From Copromyces sp. CBS 386.78 (lineage: Eukaryota; Ascomycota; Sordariomycetes; Sordariales; Sordariaceae): a stretch of 64,000 nucleotides of DNA. The notes below the pieces were generated by a model. That model was not told the origin of the DNA. It ran no database searches and saw nothing but the letters and a program-made list of their open reading frames with translations. Positions 1-12,949 of this stretch are shown one piece after another (the stretch's first letter is position 1; every line of letters starts with the position of its first letter). The stretch spans positions 62,001 through 126,000 of the forward strand of contig MU839172.1 of NCBI GenBank assembly GCA_030685235.1, read 5' to 3'. Position numbers and translations under genes: made by a program.

Positions 1-524
1 ATTCCGGGTCCCCTATTCCAGGTGCCCACCGGTTACGTGTGGATCTTCACCGCTCGTTTAGTGACTGGCGAAGGTCTGCCGCCCATGGCGAAGGAATGGG
101 CTATCGGTTCTGCGACGCTGTTTGCTGCTACTACGGCTGCGAGGATCGTTATTGTTGATAAACTCGGCGGTGGCGGTGTTAATGGTGAGAAGGCAAAGAG
201 GTGGCAGGCATTGATTCCCGGCGGCATCGCGGTGGCGGTGGGTATGTATAACGTGCCTAGTTTTACGATTGCTAGAACGATTGGGGGTCTGTTGGGGTGG
301 TGGTGGAAGGGGGTGATGGGGTGGGAGGATACCCCGTTAATTGTTTTGGCTTCGGTAAGTTATTTTCTATTTATGTTCTTGCTTCCTTGTTGGTTGAGGG
401 AGTGAGGCCAGGGGGGCAGAGTACAGCAGTTGCTAACAATGCTTTTTAGGGCTTCATCCTCGGCGAGGGTTTCCTGAGTATCGTGAACTTGATCATGCAA
501 AGTGCAGGTGTTCCTCATCTTTAG
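1..524 (+). CDS. OPT family oligopeptide/metal-chelate transporter, C-terminal part
   Basis: Partial gene entering from the left edge; only the last about 135 residues are present. Exons are <1-354 and 450-524; the intron 355-449 has a GTAAGT donor, a perfect TGCTAAC branch box and a TTTTTAG acceptor, and the frame closes in phase 0 to a TAG. The reading opens IPGPLFQVPTGYVWIF and contains alternating hydrophobic and Gly/Trp-rich segments typical of the last membrane helices of the OPT (oligopeptide transporter / YSL) family. The second exon encodes GFILGEGFLSIVNLIMQSAG, a hallmark ending of this family. Family knowledge: proton-coupled uptake of small peptides or metal chelates across the plasma or an internal membrane; the substrate cannot be told from this fragment. 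It converges on the DENN gene, whose stop lies 965 bp away. Confidence 0.8.
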
Positions 525-696
525 TCTAGGTTGGGGGGAAACAAAGTTGATTTTATTCTCATTAGTATTGGGTTTAGCGGAAATGGGGGACGCGATGATT
601 ATTATGGCCTGATGATCTTTTACAACAAACATCCAGCATGGCGCGCCGGTGTGTTTGGGGTTCGTCGTTGTAGATTGCAAAGCGTGTTTAGCATGT

Positions 697-741
697 CAGC
701 TTTCTGTTGTTGTTATTGTTGTTGTCGTTGTTTTTGTTGCG
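697..741. repeat. TTG-rich imperfect microsatellite
   Basis: Imperfect TTG/TTA triplets within the 3' flank of the OPT gene, read directly from the sequence. Confidence 0.7.
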
Positions 742-1018
742 TTTGATTGATATTTACAGGAATAGCTGGCCATCAAGGAAGCACTATCTACACTCATTGT
801 TACCTCTACATATCTGGTATTTGTTTGAATCGAAAGTTTATTTGTGTAGTATGATTCTCAACTTATATGCAACATTTATTTCCCTTCCTTCTTCTGGTCT
901 CCTTACACCAATGTACAATCTCTCCCTTCTCTGCTTTCCTTCCCAAACCAGCCCAAGGCACCACACCATCCGTGCCTTCTCCATAGCCACCACCATGGAC
1001 AGGGCCACACCACACCTT

Positions 1019-1064
1019 TATTCTCTCTCCCTCTCTCTCTCCCTCTCTTTGTCTCTGTACTTTT
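1019..1064. repeat. CT-rich low-complexity tract
   Basis: Runs of CTCTCTCC on the plus strand. Non-coding, probably within a 3' UTR. Confidence 0.7.
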
Positions 1065-1489
1065 TTTTGTGGAGGTTATGTGCGCAATCGTGGTAGTAAG
1101 TATGGTGAAGGCAAATCCATATATGCAAGTGTGTGTGTGATATGTGTGTTTCTCCCAGGCGCAAAAAAAGAACCAATTCAATATCAATCCCTTATGCCAC
1201 CGTCCCTATGTTCCCAGCACCTTCCCCTAACCCCCAGCTTCCCCACCCGCACCCGCTTTTGCTTTCTTTCGTCCACAGCCAAACATACAAGTATGGCAAA
1301 AACCAAAACCAAGAAAAACATAATTATCTTCGACATCTTCCTGTCCCACGCTAGACCACCACCAACCACAACCACGACGCAAAATTACAACTTATACAGT
1401 TACTACAAGTTTCTTTGACACACAATTCAGCCAATACAAAAAGCGCCGTATATGCTGTGCTGCCTCAAGTGCTGCCTACCTGGCCTAAT

Positions 1490-4400
1490 CTATTGTGGAA
1501 CCTTGAAATCCGCAGGCGGTCCAAGCATACTGGCTACTTGCTTCCTGATCAGCCCTCTAACCCGCCCTTGCTCAGGTCTGGGCACTCCTTGTATTGCCCT
1601 TGGTTCCTTCATCAAGGTGGGATCCAGCCTGGCCGGTACGCGCGTGACGATGGACCTGTAGTTGTCTCCATCGTTGAACTTGGCCGATGAGGGTACCGGT
1701 ACCGAGGCGGTCCGCCAAATATGGTCCGATGCGTCGTTCAGGTACCCCGGATTCTTATTCTGCCTCGCTGCACTCGCGCTGCTCGGTCCAAAAGCGGAGA
1801 CGCCATGAGAGGCGCGGATGGTAGAGAGGCGAGAGAGGCCTTGTGAAAAGGCGGGACGACCGCGGGCCTTCTTGGCCAGGATGACTTCGTCGAATAATCG
1901 AATAGCGGGGTCAGATGGGTGTATTCTTTCGCGTTCATGAACAAATTCGTTAAACGCTACAGAACGGTAAGCTTATCAGATCAAGCAGAAAACAACAGAA
2001 ATGGGATAAAACATACCTTGAGTATCCCTCAGCATGGTTGCATAATCCTGTTGATCATAGGGCAGACTCTTGATGAACCCATCCATATCAAAAGCATATT
2101 GCTGACCATTCGCCTTCTGTTCCTTAGTAGGCCGCCCGAGGTGCTTTCTATAAGTATAAAGCAAACTTGCCATACAACGGATAAATGCGGCCCTAACGCG
2201 ATCCGGATGGAAAGCTGCCGGGCACACCAACGAGGCAAAGCCAAGACAATGGTTATGGGCAAGACAGTTGCAGCCACTGCACTTGTAGAGGCCGTTACCC
2301 TCCGACCGATCATCACAGATGGTGCAGAAGGAATCCTTCTCGCTAGGAGTCCAGTTGAAGCAGTGACCCTCAACCCAGACTGTGTTTTCCGTATTCTTGA
2401 CAGGCTGGACCATCATGTTGGGCATGATGGTAGACGCAGCAATGGTTGACTGCGCATAGGTCGAGGGGGCATACGCTCCGAATGAGGATTGCGAATCGAT
2501 CGAGATGGACGATATCGAAAGGTTCTGCGCGTGCCCAATCAAGAAAGGCAGGCTGGGCCTATGGAGTGGTGGGTGAGGCGGTCCGTTCTTATCCATACCA
2601 AAAGACGAACTACGTCTGGACTTCTCATCGAAGTGTCCCGAGCGCTTTTCTCTCAAGGTTGCCGCAACAGCGAACCCAGAGTCACTACGCGACACGGGTG
2701 TAGTAGGCAACGGGGGAAAATGCATCGAGACAGGCGATACAGACGAGGGCGGGCTCCCCTTGCCTGACTTTGAGGTTGTGGGACGGCCATGGCCAGAGTC
2801 TGGTCTCGCCTGCGAGAAGGCGTTGAATAGAGGAGTGCGCATGCTGTTCGGCGGATCTGCTTCGGCAAAGGTGGATGAATTCTGGGTCACCCATTTGCCC
2901 AGAGTGCTTGCCTTTGCTGTTGGGTTGAATAGCGCCTCATTTTCTGCGGAAAATGCATCATAGGGGAAAGCCTCGATCGCATAAGGCGGCGGACCGGTTG
3001 CCACACCGTACCGCAGCTTGTGAGGAGCCGCGATTTGCAGCAGAGACATCAGCTTGCGCCTGTGTTGGCGCGGGAGCGGGATGGCCTGTGCCGTGGCATC
3101 GATGATGTCTTTGTCAAGATCCACAAGCACATAGTCGTCGTCCGGTAGTTGAATGTTCTCGTACCGCCGCTCAATGCCGACAATATAGGGGCACGGGGCC
3201 TCGAGGGCTGAGATCAGCCGAGCGGGTAACACAGGAATGAAGATGCTGGCCCATTTCAGGGGATACAGCAGGTTCGCCAAGGCGTGACAGGCGAGGTGCA
3301 ACATGCCCGTGTGGGACGATAGGAAGATGATTCGAGATTCGGACATGGCATACTCGAACAGGAGCACAATGTTCTCCAGCGACAAGCATCTGAACAGGGC
3401 ATAGATGTCGATGTTGCGCGATCCTGGCAATTCATTGGCAGCCTCCTTGCGGGCATAAAGCCGCAATTCGCGTACGCCCAGCTCGACTTGGGTGAGCGAG
3501 CTGAGGGGGCTGAATGCCTCAGTACACAGGTTAACAACATAGCGTTCAAGGGGTTGCCACCGCCCAATCTTGGGAGAGCTTGGGGGAACCCTCAAGATGG
3601 CACCGTCCGTCATGGGTACGGTGACAGCTCGGAGCCATTCTTTCCAGAAAGTCATTTTCGATGGATCCCTGCCAAGGATTCCGTAAGCTCTCGGTACCCA
3701 AAGACCAGTCTCGCCGGCCGTGAGGCCGTCGATCTTGGACGCGGCTCCGTGCCTGAGCGGCCTCAGCATCTCCGTCATCAAGCTGATCTTCTCCTCAACC
3801 GAGCTGATCTGCTCATCCAGCGACTCCCTAGCAGCAGATCCCGAAGGAATCGACGGCAGCTGTGACAGCAACTGCGATAAATGAGCACGCTCCGCTGCCA
3901 AACGGATGCCCAAGCTTGCGGCCAACTCCCGCTCCTCGTTGCTCATATGCCTCTGTCGCCATTGTTCGCATCTCTTTTCGACATTCTCCGCCGTCTCGGC
4001 GTCCAGCGCGGTCCAAACGATTAGACAGATACCGTAGATCTTGGAGTTGTCATCCGAGGTCATGGTAAAGCCGTGCCATGTCGAGCGGGGGCGGTCGTCC
4101 GACGATACGATCTGGATGTCGTTGGGGAAGGCAAACATGGGCACGTAGTCCGGGAATCGGCCTCTCCTGGACAGTTCGTCCACGGTGGCATCGCGCGAAG
4201 GATACCTGTCCAGTAAGACCGGCTCGAACCGCCTCTTAAGCGGGTGCATGTCGGGGTCTGCATTCAGGGGTTCCGGGGGCGGGATGACCGAGTTGTAGTT
4301 GCTTAGGCGCTTTGCTGTCCGAATGGAGGCTGGGGGTAAGGGTGGGTGAGTATAGGCCCGATACGGGTTGGGGATCACACGGGGGGTTGATTCGGTGGGC

Positions 4401-5230
4401 TTAGTACCTGCTCTGGGAGTCATGGGCTGCTTCCTGGCACTGCTCATGTCCCTAAAACTAATCTTGCGGCGGATGCTTCCACGGATGCTCTTAAGGGGGC
4501 TCTTTCGACCGCTCTGGTCGTCGTCCACTTTCAGCTTCTCGGTTCTAGGGTTCACCATGGGTGGCCTCGACTGGAGCTTAGCGCCAGCGCTGAAGGTGAG
4601 ATCGTCAAGGAAGTTTTCCCTCTCAGCGGCGAACTTGAGGAGGGCCTTGTCGAAGTCGAGGTCGGATAAGAAGCCGTCTTGGATCGGGATCTGGCCAAGG
4701 GCATCGAACATGGGTATTTGGTTGGGGTTTGGGGACGCGACAGGCGAGGTTTTGTTGTTTCCGTTGGTGCCATTGACGCCATTGGCACCGGCACCGTTGG
4801 TGTTGTTAGAATTGATGGCATTTCCGTTGGAGGTATTGTTGGAGTTACCGTTACCGGCACCGTTCCCGAAGTTGGGGAGGGGCATGGGTCGGATAGTCGC
4901 GCTGCTTCTGTTACTTCTGGTGTTACCTTCGATGTCATTATCGCTTGACAGCGACGGGTTGTAAGAAAGCTTGGAGAGTGCCGACAAACGGTTCCCCGAG
5001 CTCTGGCGAGAATGGCGGGGATGGCCACCGGCGCGTGGAGAGGCAATGCCCGACGCGTCACCTAGCTCATCCTCTCCTTCGGTCTCTCCCTCTCCATCTT
5101 CAATGATGGTGTCTTTTAGCGTGTCCAGCGAGGCGCTGAGGCTCTCTTCCTGTTTGTCGTCATCATAGGTGATTGTCTCTATGCCGGCGATCCAGAAGTA
5201 GTCGGCGAGGGGCGTAGACGAGTTATCCAT
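1490..5230 (-). CDS. DENN domain protein with C1 zinc finger (putative Rab GEF)
   Basis: Two exons, 5230-2017 and 1956-1490 (60-bp intron, GTATGT...CTGTAG), 1226 residues. The N-terminal third is low complexity, with an Asn/Gly-rich stretch near residues 115-160. A upstream-DENN region starts around residue 325 (MHPLKRRFEP...). The central DENN core lies around 500-740, with the typical LLFEYAMSESRIIFLSSHTG segment. A C1-type Cys/His cluster sits near 955-1003 (HCFNW, CTIC, CSGC, HNHC). The downstream part continues across the intron and ends in the family-typical IRLFDEVILAKKARGRP. DENN proteins are exchange factors that activate Rab GTPases on membranes; C1 domains bind lipid (diacylglycerol/phorbol type) or act as protein modules. 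The target Rab is unknown. Without the splice the frame stops at 1976 and loses the conserved dDENN end, which supports the intron. Confidence 0.85.
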
Positions 5231-6754
5231 GACATATCAATTTCACCGGCGAACCGAGCTGTGATATCCCCCTCTTTGTGTATGGTGTATTCCTCTCCGT
5301 CCTCCAAAAATCGGTGAATGTTAGGCCGAGGCGAGGTCGCGGATTGCCCCTCCAGGCTCGAGTCGTCGGGTAGTAGGTGGCCGTGGGTGTCTTGTCACGG
5401 TTTGCGTTTGTCGCGCTTGGTATTCGCCCGCTGGTCTTGGTCTCTCAGAGGAATCGGACGGGTGTTGGGATGGAAAACGGAGGAGGAGGCGCGCTGGAAG
5501 GAAAGCTCAAGTATGGAAACTGAATCGGTAAATGCAGAGAACAATGGTGGGCGAACAAGGGCAACAAGAAGAGTAGATGACAGGATGGCTAGCTCAACAG
5601 GGGCCCCGCTCAGTCTCTTGGGAATCTTGTCGAGTCTTGGACCGTTGTGGATGGGGAGATGTGATGTCGCGTGCAGGTCGCAAGTTGCAGCTGGAGTGCA
5701 GTAGCGGGTGGTTAGATGCTGCTTTGGTAGCGGACAGATAACGGCCCTACTGCGAGTGTGTTCAAGGTCCCGTCCCGTCGTGTCAGAGAGCGGTGGATGA
5801 TATCTCCAGAGAGTCTGGTCTGAGGAGCAGTGGTGGGCAAGCAGGAGGGTGGACTGCTTGGATGATAGTACGGGAGGACGGAAGTGGTGCCGTGTAATGT
5901 CAGTGGTAGTAGGACGGGATTGGAATGGATGATGGGATGCGAAGAGGGACGTCGGTCTGGGACTGCTTGGAAGGGCAACACGGGGAGCGGGCTCGCAGCG
6001 TGTGCTTGTGGTCGGGGACGGATTGACGGGGTACCTAAGGTAACCGAAGGTAGGTACCTAGAGGACGGGACGGGGTCGGGGGACGGGTCTCCAAAAGTCC
6101 AGGGGTGCGCTAACACACAAGTGTGGACCGGGGCCGCTGACGTTCTTTCTGGGCGGTCGAGTTCAGTGTGGGGACCTCTTGGGGTTTAGTGCCACATGTA
6201 CAGTACTGTAGAACCAGAGGCTGTCAGAGGTCTTTTTGTCCGCTAGCTAGGTAGAGGTACTCTACTAACAATACCTACCTACCGGTATTTAGGACCTACT
6301 CAAAGTGAAATGATTGCGATGGCCCTCGATTTTTCTCGGACAGGCGGGCTGCCAGACGCGAGAGAGGAGAAAGGGCGCTATGAATATGCAAAATGGAAGG
6401 TGGAGGAAACTACCTAGGCAACAAATGCGCCGATCCGTTCAGTTACACTCTTGAGCAAAGGGGCCAAGACGGCAATAAGGAGGAGTGTTGGGGTGCAAGA
6501 TACATACGGGATTGTATGGGCACGCACGGCATTCAGACTGGTACAGTATGCGCAATTGGAAAAGGCTATATCGAGGACGATGGAGGATGGATATTTGGAT
6601 AGAGAAACAGAGAGAGAGAAAAAAACAGACTACCTAGCAGAATTGGGATGTGGGCTCCAGATCGAAGGGCATGTGGAGGACGAATGACCAAAAAAAGTTC
6701 ATGATAAGGAGCGGCGGCCAGGTTCCCCCATCAACAATACAAGCACAATCTCTA

Positions 6755-6880
6755 CTAGGTAAGGTAGGTATCTAGGTACGGGCTTTACTGTACCTACCTA
6801 CCTACTTACCGTACCTCTCCGTTACTCTAGAGGTACCTACACAGTATTCTAGAGGTAGGTAGAGATACCTAGGTAAAGCC
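6755..6880. repeat. Cluster of TACCTACC / TAGGTAGG motifs
   Basis: Dense direct and inverted copies of the tetramers CCTA, TAGG and GTAC, including tacctacctacctac and the palindrome tacctaggta. Weaker clusters lie at 6030-6060 and 6245-6300. Function unknown. Confidence 0.6.
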
Positions 6881-7191
6881 AGGAACCCTCTTGTCCTGTA
6901 CCGCAACCCACCAAAAATACTCGCTCAACTAGACTCTCCATTCCCCCAACAAGATGAAGCCTTCGTGTCGGTACTTAGCCATGGATGAATTGTGTAGTGT
7001 ATCGATGCTTGTGGTTTTTTTCCGTTTTTATCAAGAGATCCAATAGCTCACCCTTGCAACACCCGAGCTTCCCTCTACAGGGGGCCGTTGCAAGGTCGCG
7101 AGAAGGTGCAGGAGGCGTGACCAGGGTGCTGGTTCCCCTGCATCGCTAGCCCGTCTTTAATGGGCACCTAATAACGTAAGGTCGACGGCGC

Positions 7192-7210
7192 TTTTTTTTT
7201 TTTTTTTTTT
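7192..7210 (+). repeat. 19-nt T homopolymer
   Basis: Uninterrupted T run. It could end a Pol III transcript, but I could not find A/B boxes or a recognisable RNA in front of it. Confidence 0.7.
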
Positions 7211-8597
7211 CGATAGACAGTGGGCAAGTCCCCGCCGCCGCGCATGTGCACCTGCCGCCGGGCTCTGACTGGACGAGGGGATTCAGGTACGGCTTGTTCT
7301 TGAGTTGCTCCCGTCCCGCGGCCATCCAGCCCGAGTCTGGTTCGTGAGGCTCATCCCCTTCGTTCACGTCGGGCTGTTATCTCCACTCATGGGAGGTGCC
7401 ATTCCATCCATGCCAATCCAACAGGGCGGGAATATCCTCAGATTAACCGCCAACACACCAGAAATTGCAACAAGACTGCGCCGACATGGCCAACCGCAAA
7501 CATGCGGAACCACCCCTGGAGGAAAAGAGACGACGGGGAAGACCTCTGTAGCTTTGTGAGATGTTTGGGCGGATCTATCTGGGGGCTTTGCCCCCGTGTG
7601 AGCCCGTGGAGCAAAGCCTCTTGCTCAAAATAATCCAAACGGCGCTAGGTGAAATTGGGTTGTACTGTAGTTGATTTCCCCTGTCTCGTGGCTCCAGCAG
7701 AGGTCTCTGGTCCCTGGGGCTAGAGGTCCCATAGGAACTGAACCCCGACGCCCGCCGCCGTCGTCGTCACCACCACTCTTTGTCCCAAGTCCAGACGTCA
7801 GACTTGGCTAGAATTCGGGCTATTTTAAGACAAAAGCACAGGCACACATAAAACAAAAGGTAATTTCCACACAGACACTGGCGCGTTCTTGGGTGTTCCA
7901 GCTACACTACATTAGAAGGTAGGTGTGTTCTCCTCTCTCGGCCCGTTCCTGACGGACGACCTGCTAGATACCTCTAGAACAAGAGGGATTCGGGGGACTT
8001 TGCAGTGAGTGTCAGGGTCCTCCGCTTTACGAACCATGATCAACCACCGGCAAACCCGTTAAAAGCAATAATCTTGTCGATCGCTGCAGGTCCAACGACA
8101 GGCAAGACAGACAGCACCAACCTGTCGAGGGCCTATGGGTAGGCGAGCATAAACGAGGGGAGCTTCGTCGATCGATCAAATCGCCTGTCCCATCTTCCAT
8201 CTTCCGTCTTCCGCTACCTTGATGGAGATTGTCCATCAGTCATCTCAGTCTTTGTTCTCTGTCGCTGGAGTGTCAAACGAGAAAAGAGATCGATCAAAAG
8301 GTGCATGTCACCTCCTTCGCTAGAAACCCGACGGCTTGACGGGTTGGCTGGTCCTGAGAAAGCAACGCCTCCAGAGTCCAGATGCGGAATCTCCGAGTTC
8401 CTGGGCCTGGATTAGATCAGGCCCCAAAGCGTGCCCGAATCGGTCAATGGTAGGAATGGAAGTCATATTACCTACAGTCCACCAAGCAGGTGGTAATGCC
8501 GTGCCTGTGCTGTGCCTCATGGCGACATCCTTTACGATTAGGCGACAGGCGCCGCCCTTCCAACTGGAGGTATTGATGATCCCTCTCCAAAGCACGC

Positions 8598-8611
8598 GTC
8601 GGTACTGCGGT
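8598..8611. repeat. 14-bp direct repeat, left copy (putative target-site duplication)
   Basis: gtcggtactgcggt, identical to positions 14711-14724. The two copies bracket the RIP-mutated LINE. The left copy directly abuts a TTG-rich tract, which is the (CAA)n-like 3' tail of a minus-strand element. Confidence 0.7.
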
Positions 8612-8999
8612 TGTTGTTGTTGTTATTATTTTTAACGTCTGCTTCCGCCTCCCGAGGGGCATGAGACGTGCTACAGCGGTAGAATCTAGTGTACAAAAAT
8701 GGAGGGGCCCTATAGTTTCCCTATAACCCTAATACCTCTACAAAATCCTTTTTATCCGAAAGTAACCTACGGTTTACTACCTTCGTTTATTGAAATATAC
8801 GTATTGCCTGTAGTGTAAATACGGTATAATACTTCTACCAAACTCCTATAAGAACGTTATTCGTATATAAATAAAAATTTAAAGAAAAATCCAACGTAAT
8901 TTTAAAATAAAGAAGAAATTACTCCCCCTTATCCCCCTCCGCCTCGTCCTCCTTATTATTTACTACCCTTTTCCTTCGCTATATCCGGTATTCTTCCTA

Positions 9000-11900
9000 A
9001 TTTAAATCCTCCCTAAATTTAACTATTACCCCTTCGTTATTTAAAAAGGTAGGAAAGTCGTTAGCAATTCCCCCGCCCTTTATATATTTTTACTAGAGTA
9101 TTTGGCGCTCCTTTTTTATATAAATCTATACGAAGAACTGTAAAATTCATACCCTAGCGACGAACTATCTCTAAAAAATTCTAATAACTAACGAAATATT
9201 CTTTTTCGTTATAGTAAGCCCGAATAGAAATGGGGCAATTACGTATATAGTATAATAATAAAAGGGGTAGAAAGGAATTTTCTAACTTCTATAGGAGTAA
9301 GTTAAATAAGCGTCCTTATAATTAAATTTCTTATAGTATTCTTTAAAGTCTCTATAACTAGATTTAACTACTAATAAGTAATAGAGGGTACGGCGATCTA
9401 ACTCCTTTAATTCTTCGGTAGGTTTAAGGGAAACTTTTAGCTTATAATTCTAATAGGTTTTAGGGAAATTCTCCGCCTACTAAGTACGGAAGTTTATACG
9501 GGCTTTTCGCTTAGAAATACGTTTTACATACGCGAGTGTTACTACGCCTTAATTATAGAAATTTCTTCCTTCCGCTCCCGTCTTCGCTATTTTATTTATA
9601 ATTTCGTTACTAGTAATATTTTTATAATTAGGGATTTAGCGGACGTCTATTAAATTTATTTTATAAATGGCATTTATTAAACGAAATTCGAAGAAGGCTT
9701 CTTATAATAACGGCGAGGAAGTACCCCTTAAATTTCTAATAACCGCTATATTATTTAAATAGATTATAATCCGGGGGCGAGCTTCCGCTTCTAGTAGGAA
9801 GAGGGCTACTTTAAGTCTGTATTGCGCTCCCTCTGCTTCTACGTCGAAAATTTCTGCCTATTTTAATTACCTATACCTTCTATTTATTTCCCGGCTATTT
9901 TAGAAGATTATATAATTAAAAATAACGTATTCTCCTATTGGGACGTCTTTGTCGATATTTAGGTCCTCCATATATACGGGGGCCGTAATTTACTAAATAA
10001 TTATCGAGCCGTCTATATAAATAATAATCTCGTTCGGGTCGAATTAGAAAAATTATTTTTTAAACTCCTCCGCCGCCCTATCCTTAAATAAAGGGGATAG
10101 GTTTAAATATATTTCTCTAATATAGACGGAGGGCTAGAAAACCGGCCGGGGGAAGGGTAGAATAAATTAGGCAATTAATTAGAGGGTTATAAGGCGCTAT
10201 TAAAATTAGTAATAAAGTATAAGGCGTAGGGTAGAAATCCGTAGGACGAAGGGGTAAACTAAATTTAAAATTATAAAGCGGATAATGTACTTATAGTAAG
10301 CAGCTTTAAATAAAAGTAGTACCGAAGGGAGATTAGCCTTCCTATATAGGATAGGGAGCCGGGTAATTTTTTAAATTAGTAAGTAAAAACGGATTATAAT
10401 ATTAACGACTACTTAAACTTTATGGATCTTTTTATTAAATTTATAATTTATAAGGGGGAAAATTCCGCCCTTATAATATAAGGAGAGGTATTTATAGTTA
10501 GGCTACTAAATTTCTAAATTATAAAAGGCCTTAAGGAGGACGACAACTTTTATAGTTTTAATTATAGAGTTAGGGGGGGCGCTAAAATAGATTCTATTAA
10601 ATCTTTTAATATATTAGATTACTATTTTTATAAAAGCGAATTAATATTCGATATAATACTTCTAACTAAGCCTACCCTATAATTAAATATTAAGCTAGCG
10701 TATAGTTAATTAGGTAGAAATTACTACTTCCCTATATTTAATAATTGGTATGGGGGAGATTAGTCGCTTTCGAAAAAAAAACTAGATTTCTATTTTTTCT
10801 AGAGAAAATTTAATTATATTATTTATTCCTTAGCGGACTATTGTATTTAATTCTCTTTAGGCTTTTTCGGCTACTTCGTTATAAGTACGGCCTATTATTA
10901 AAATTATATAATCGTCGGTATAATTAAAATACCTTACTTCGTCGGAATTTAATTAATATATAAATTCGATATAAAAGAGGTAAATAATTAAGGACGTTAA
11001 AAACCTTTAGGGAAGGCTGTAACGTAGGTTACGTATAGGGGTAATAATCTTTAAATATTAAATAGCAATTATATAGCCCGTTATAAAGGATTCGACCTAA
11101 AAGACTATATAGTTTAGCTACCCTTACTCCCGTAGGCGGAGGATTAGCTAATTAACGAATATAGCGTTAAAAGCGCCTTTAATATTTATAATTATAAGCG
11201 TTGCAATTAAATCTTTATTTAAGAAATTTTTAAAATTATAGATAATAATTTTTATAATATTAATAGCGGAATATTTAGGGAGGGCCCCTATTTATTATAG
11301 ATTTAAAACTCTATTAGAAATAGCCGTTTAAATAATACGTTTACTAATAAGCTTCTTAATACTTTTATTAAAGTAAAATAAAAGGGAAATAAATCGCTAT
11401 CCTTTAAGGGTCGTTTAATTTCGGCCGAGTTTAAGGATCATTATAACTTTTACCCTTTAAAAGACCTTCGAATAATATTTAATAATTATATACTTTTAAT
11501 AGAATTAATAAACTAAATCCTTAATAACCTCCTACGAAGCTTTAAATATCCGGATAGTAATATTATCCGTATTTAAAGATATATTACCTATTCCGTAGAA
11601 AATTTTATAAATTTCGTTAATATATATAATCGACGATTAGGGTAAGTAACGGCGAAGGACCGTAGGTGCTTAACCGGTCTTAATATTTTCGTCCTCTCTA
11701 TTTCTTTCTAGAAGCGCTACCTTTAATACTTTTACTTTAATTTTTAATTCGATAATAGTAGAACTATTAATAATTAATGGAGGGGCTTTAAATTAATTTT
11801 TAAATTTATACTACGTTATAATTTAATAAATATCCTTATCTTCCTTTATAAATTCTATTATATTTTTAAAAAACTATTATTTAGTTTCGTGGACTACCTT

Positions 11901-12900
11901 TTAGAATTTTTAATAAAAGGCCTCTATACGTTGTAAGCGTAGGTTTTAATTATAGTAACGGTATTAGCGAAATATTTTAATAGCCTACTTATATATTTTA
12001 TTCTACTATTTTATATTCTTTTCGGGTCTAATTAAATTATAATTAATTTTTAAGGCTTCTAAAAGGACGTTATAAAGTATTTCCGCTATTTTTTCGAAAG
12101 TATTTAACGTATAGTCTTCGATAAGGATTATAAGGATTAGGTTTACAAAAAAAAAAACGTTAGCGGTATATAATTTAATAGCTTTTGGATTTTTGCAGAG
12201 GATAAGGTAATAGTATAAAGGTTCGATGGGAATTATAGGAATATTGGTAAGGATAACCTAGTAATTTAACTTATAATTAAATTTATAGGCGAAGTAGGAG
12301 GAGTAGAGGGGAATATTAGAAAATGTAAAGTTAATAATATTCCTTTAATTATACGTCGGGATTCCGGGCGTAATAAAGAAGTTTAACCCGTATTCGGTAG
12401 TATAATTAATAATATAATTAGCGCCTTCTAAATTATTTATACTTAATTATTAAGAATAATATTATATATTAAAATCTCTAGTAATAAATATCCTTAGAAG
12501 GGGTACCTAATCTTTAAATAGTTCGAAGGCGGATAAATCTCCCGACTATTAATAAATATTAATAAGGGTAATACTATTAACCTTCACTTATAGAAGGTCC
12601 TTTATTTAGTTAATTATAAAATTTATAGCGGGGGTATCTTTACGGACGTAAATAACTACTTACGGCTACGATTCTACTTTATTAATTTAATTACGGACTA
12701 GGGTATAGAAATTATAAAGAAGGTACTATAATATTCCGAATTATACCCCTTCTTCAAAGTATTATATATATAATTCTTAAATTAAAATAATATCCGCTCT
12801 AATTTTACTAGTAATTTAAAAGGTAATTTCGTATATATTTTATATTCGTACTATATTAGCTTAGAATATACGTATCTTTAAATTTTCTAATACTATGTAA
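9000..12900 (-). pseudogene. Dead LINE ORF2: endonuclease - reverse transcriptase - RNase H
   Basis: Read in the single minus frame whose codons end at plus coordinates divisible by 3. The landmarks are: the APE-endonuclease E site (stop-E-L-Y-I in place of Q-E-P) at about 12774-12779; the DFN motif at 12468-12476; the reverse transcriptase active site YTDD followed by YIILIIGRTYNEVAEKA at about 10860-10922; RNase H IYIDGS around 10005-10013; and the late RNase H motif SNEIINKIAK around 9580-9611. The stops and changes are those expected from C-to-T conversion (Trp and Gln codons to stop, Gly to Ser/Asn, His and Cys to Tyr, Asp to Asn). Landmark spacings are exact multiples of three, so the decay came from point mutation with no net indel. 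End coordinates are approximate. Confidence 0.8.
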
Positions 12901-12949
12901 AGGTTTTAAAAGTCGTTTTTTATTAACTTTCGGCCTTCTTAGAAGAAAA

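Larger units (their letters stand above)
525..1489. other. Convergent intergenic region with simple repeats
   Basis: Space between the 3' ends of the OPT gene and the DENN gene. It holds a TTG-rich microsatellite (about 697-741) and a CT-rich run (about 1019-1064). I see no conserved coding sequence; it is probably two 3' UTRs and polyadenylation signals. Confidence 0.6.
5231..8597. other. Long upstream intergenic region of the DENN gene
   Basis: No coding sequence I can support. It contains several clusters of CCTA/TAGG palindromic motifs at 6030-6060, 6245-6300 and 6755-6880, and a 19-nt T run at 7192-7210. It presumably carries the DENN promoter and leader. The small open frames have no recognisable protein character. 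Confidence 0.6.

Noticed and set aside
7020..7210. Possible Pol III RNA ending in the 19-T run (5S, SRP, RNase P or U6)
   Set aside because: None of the conserved blocks of those RNAs could be found; only an 8-bp inverted repeat around CTTGCAAC.
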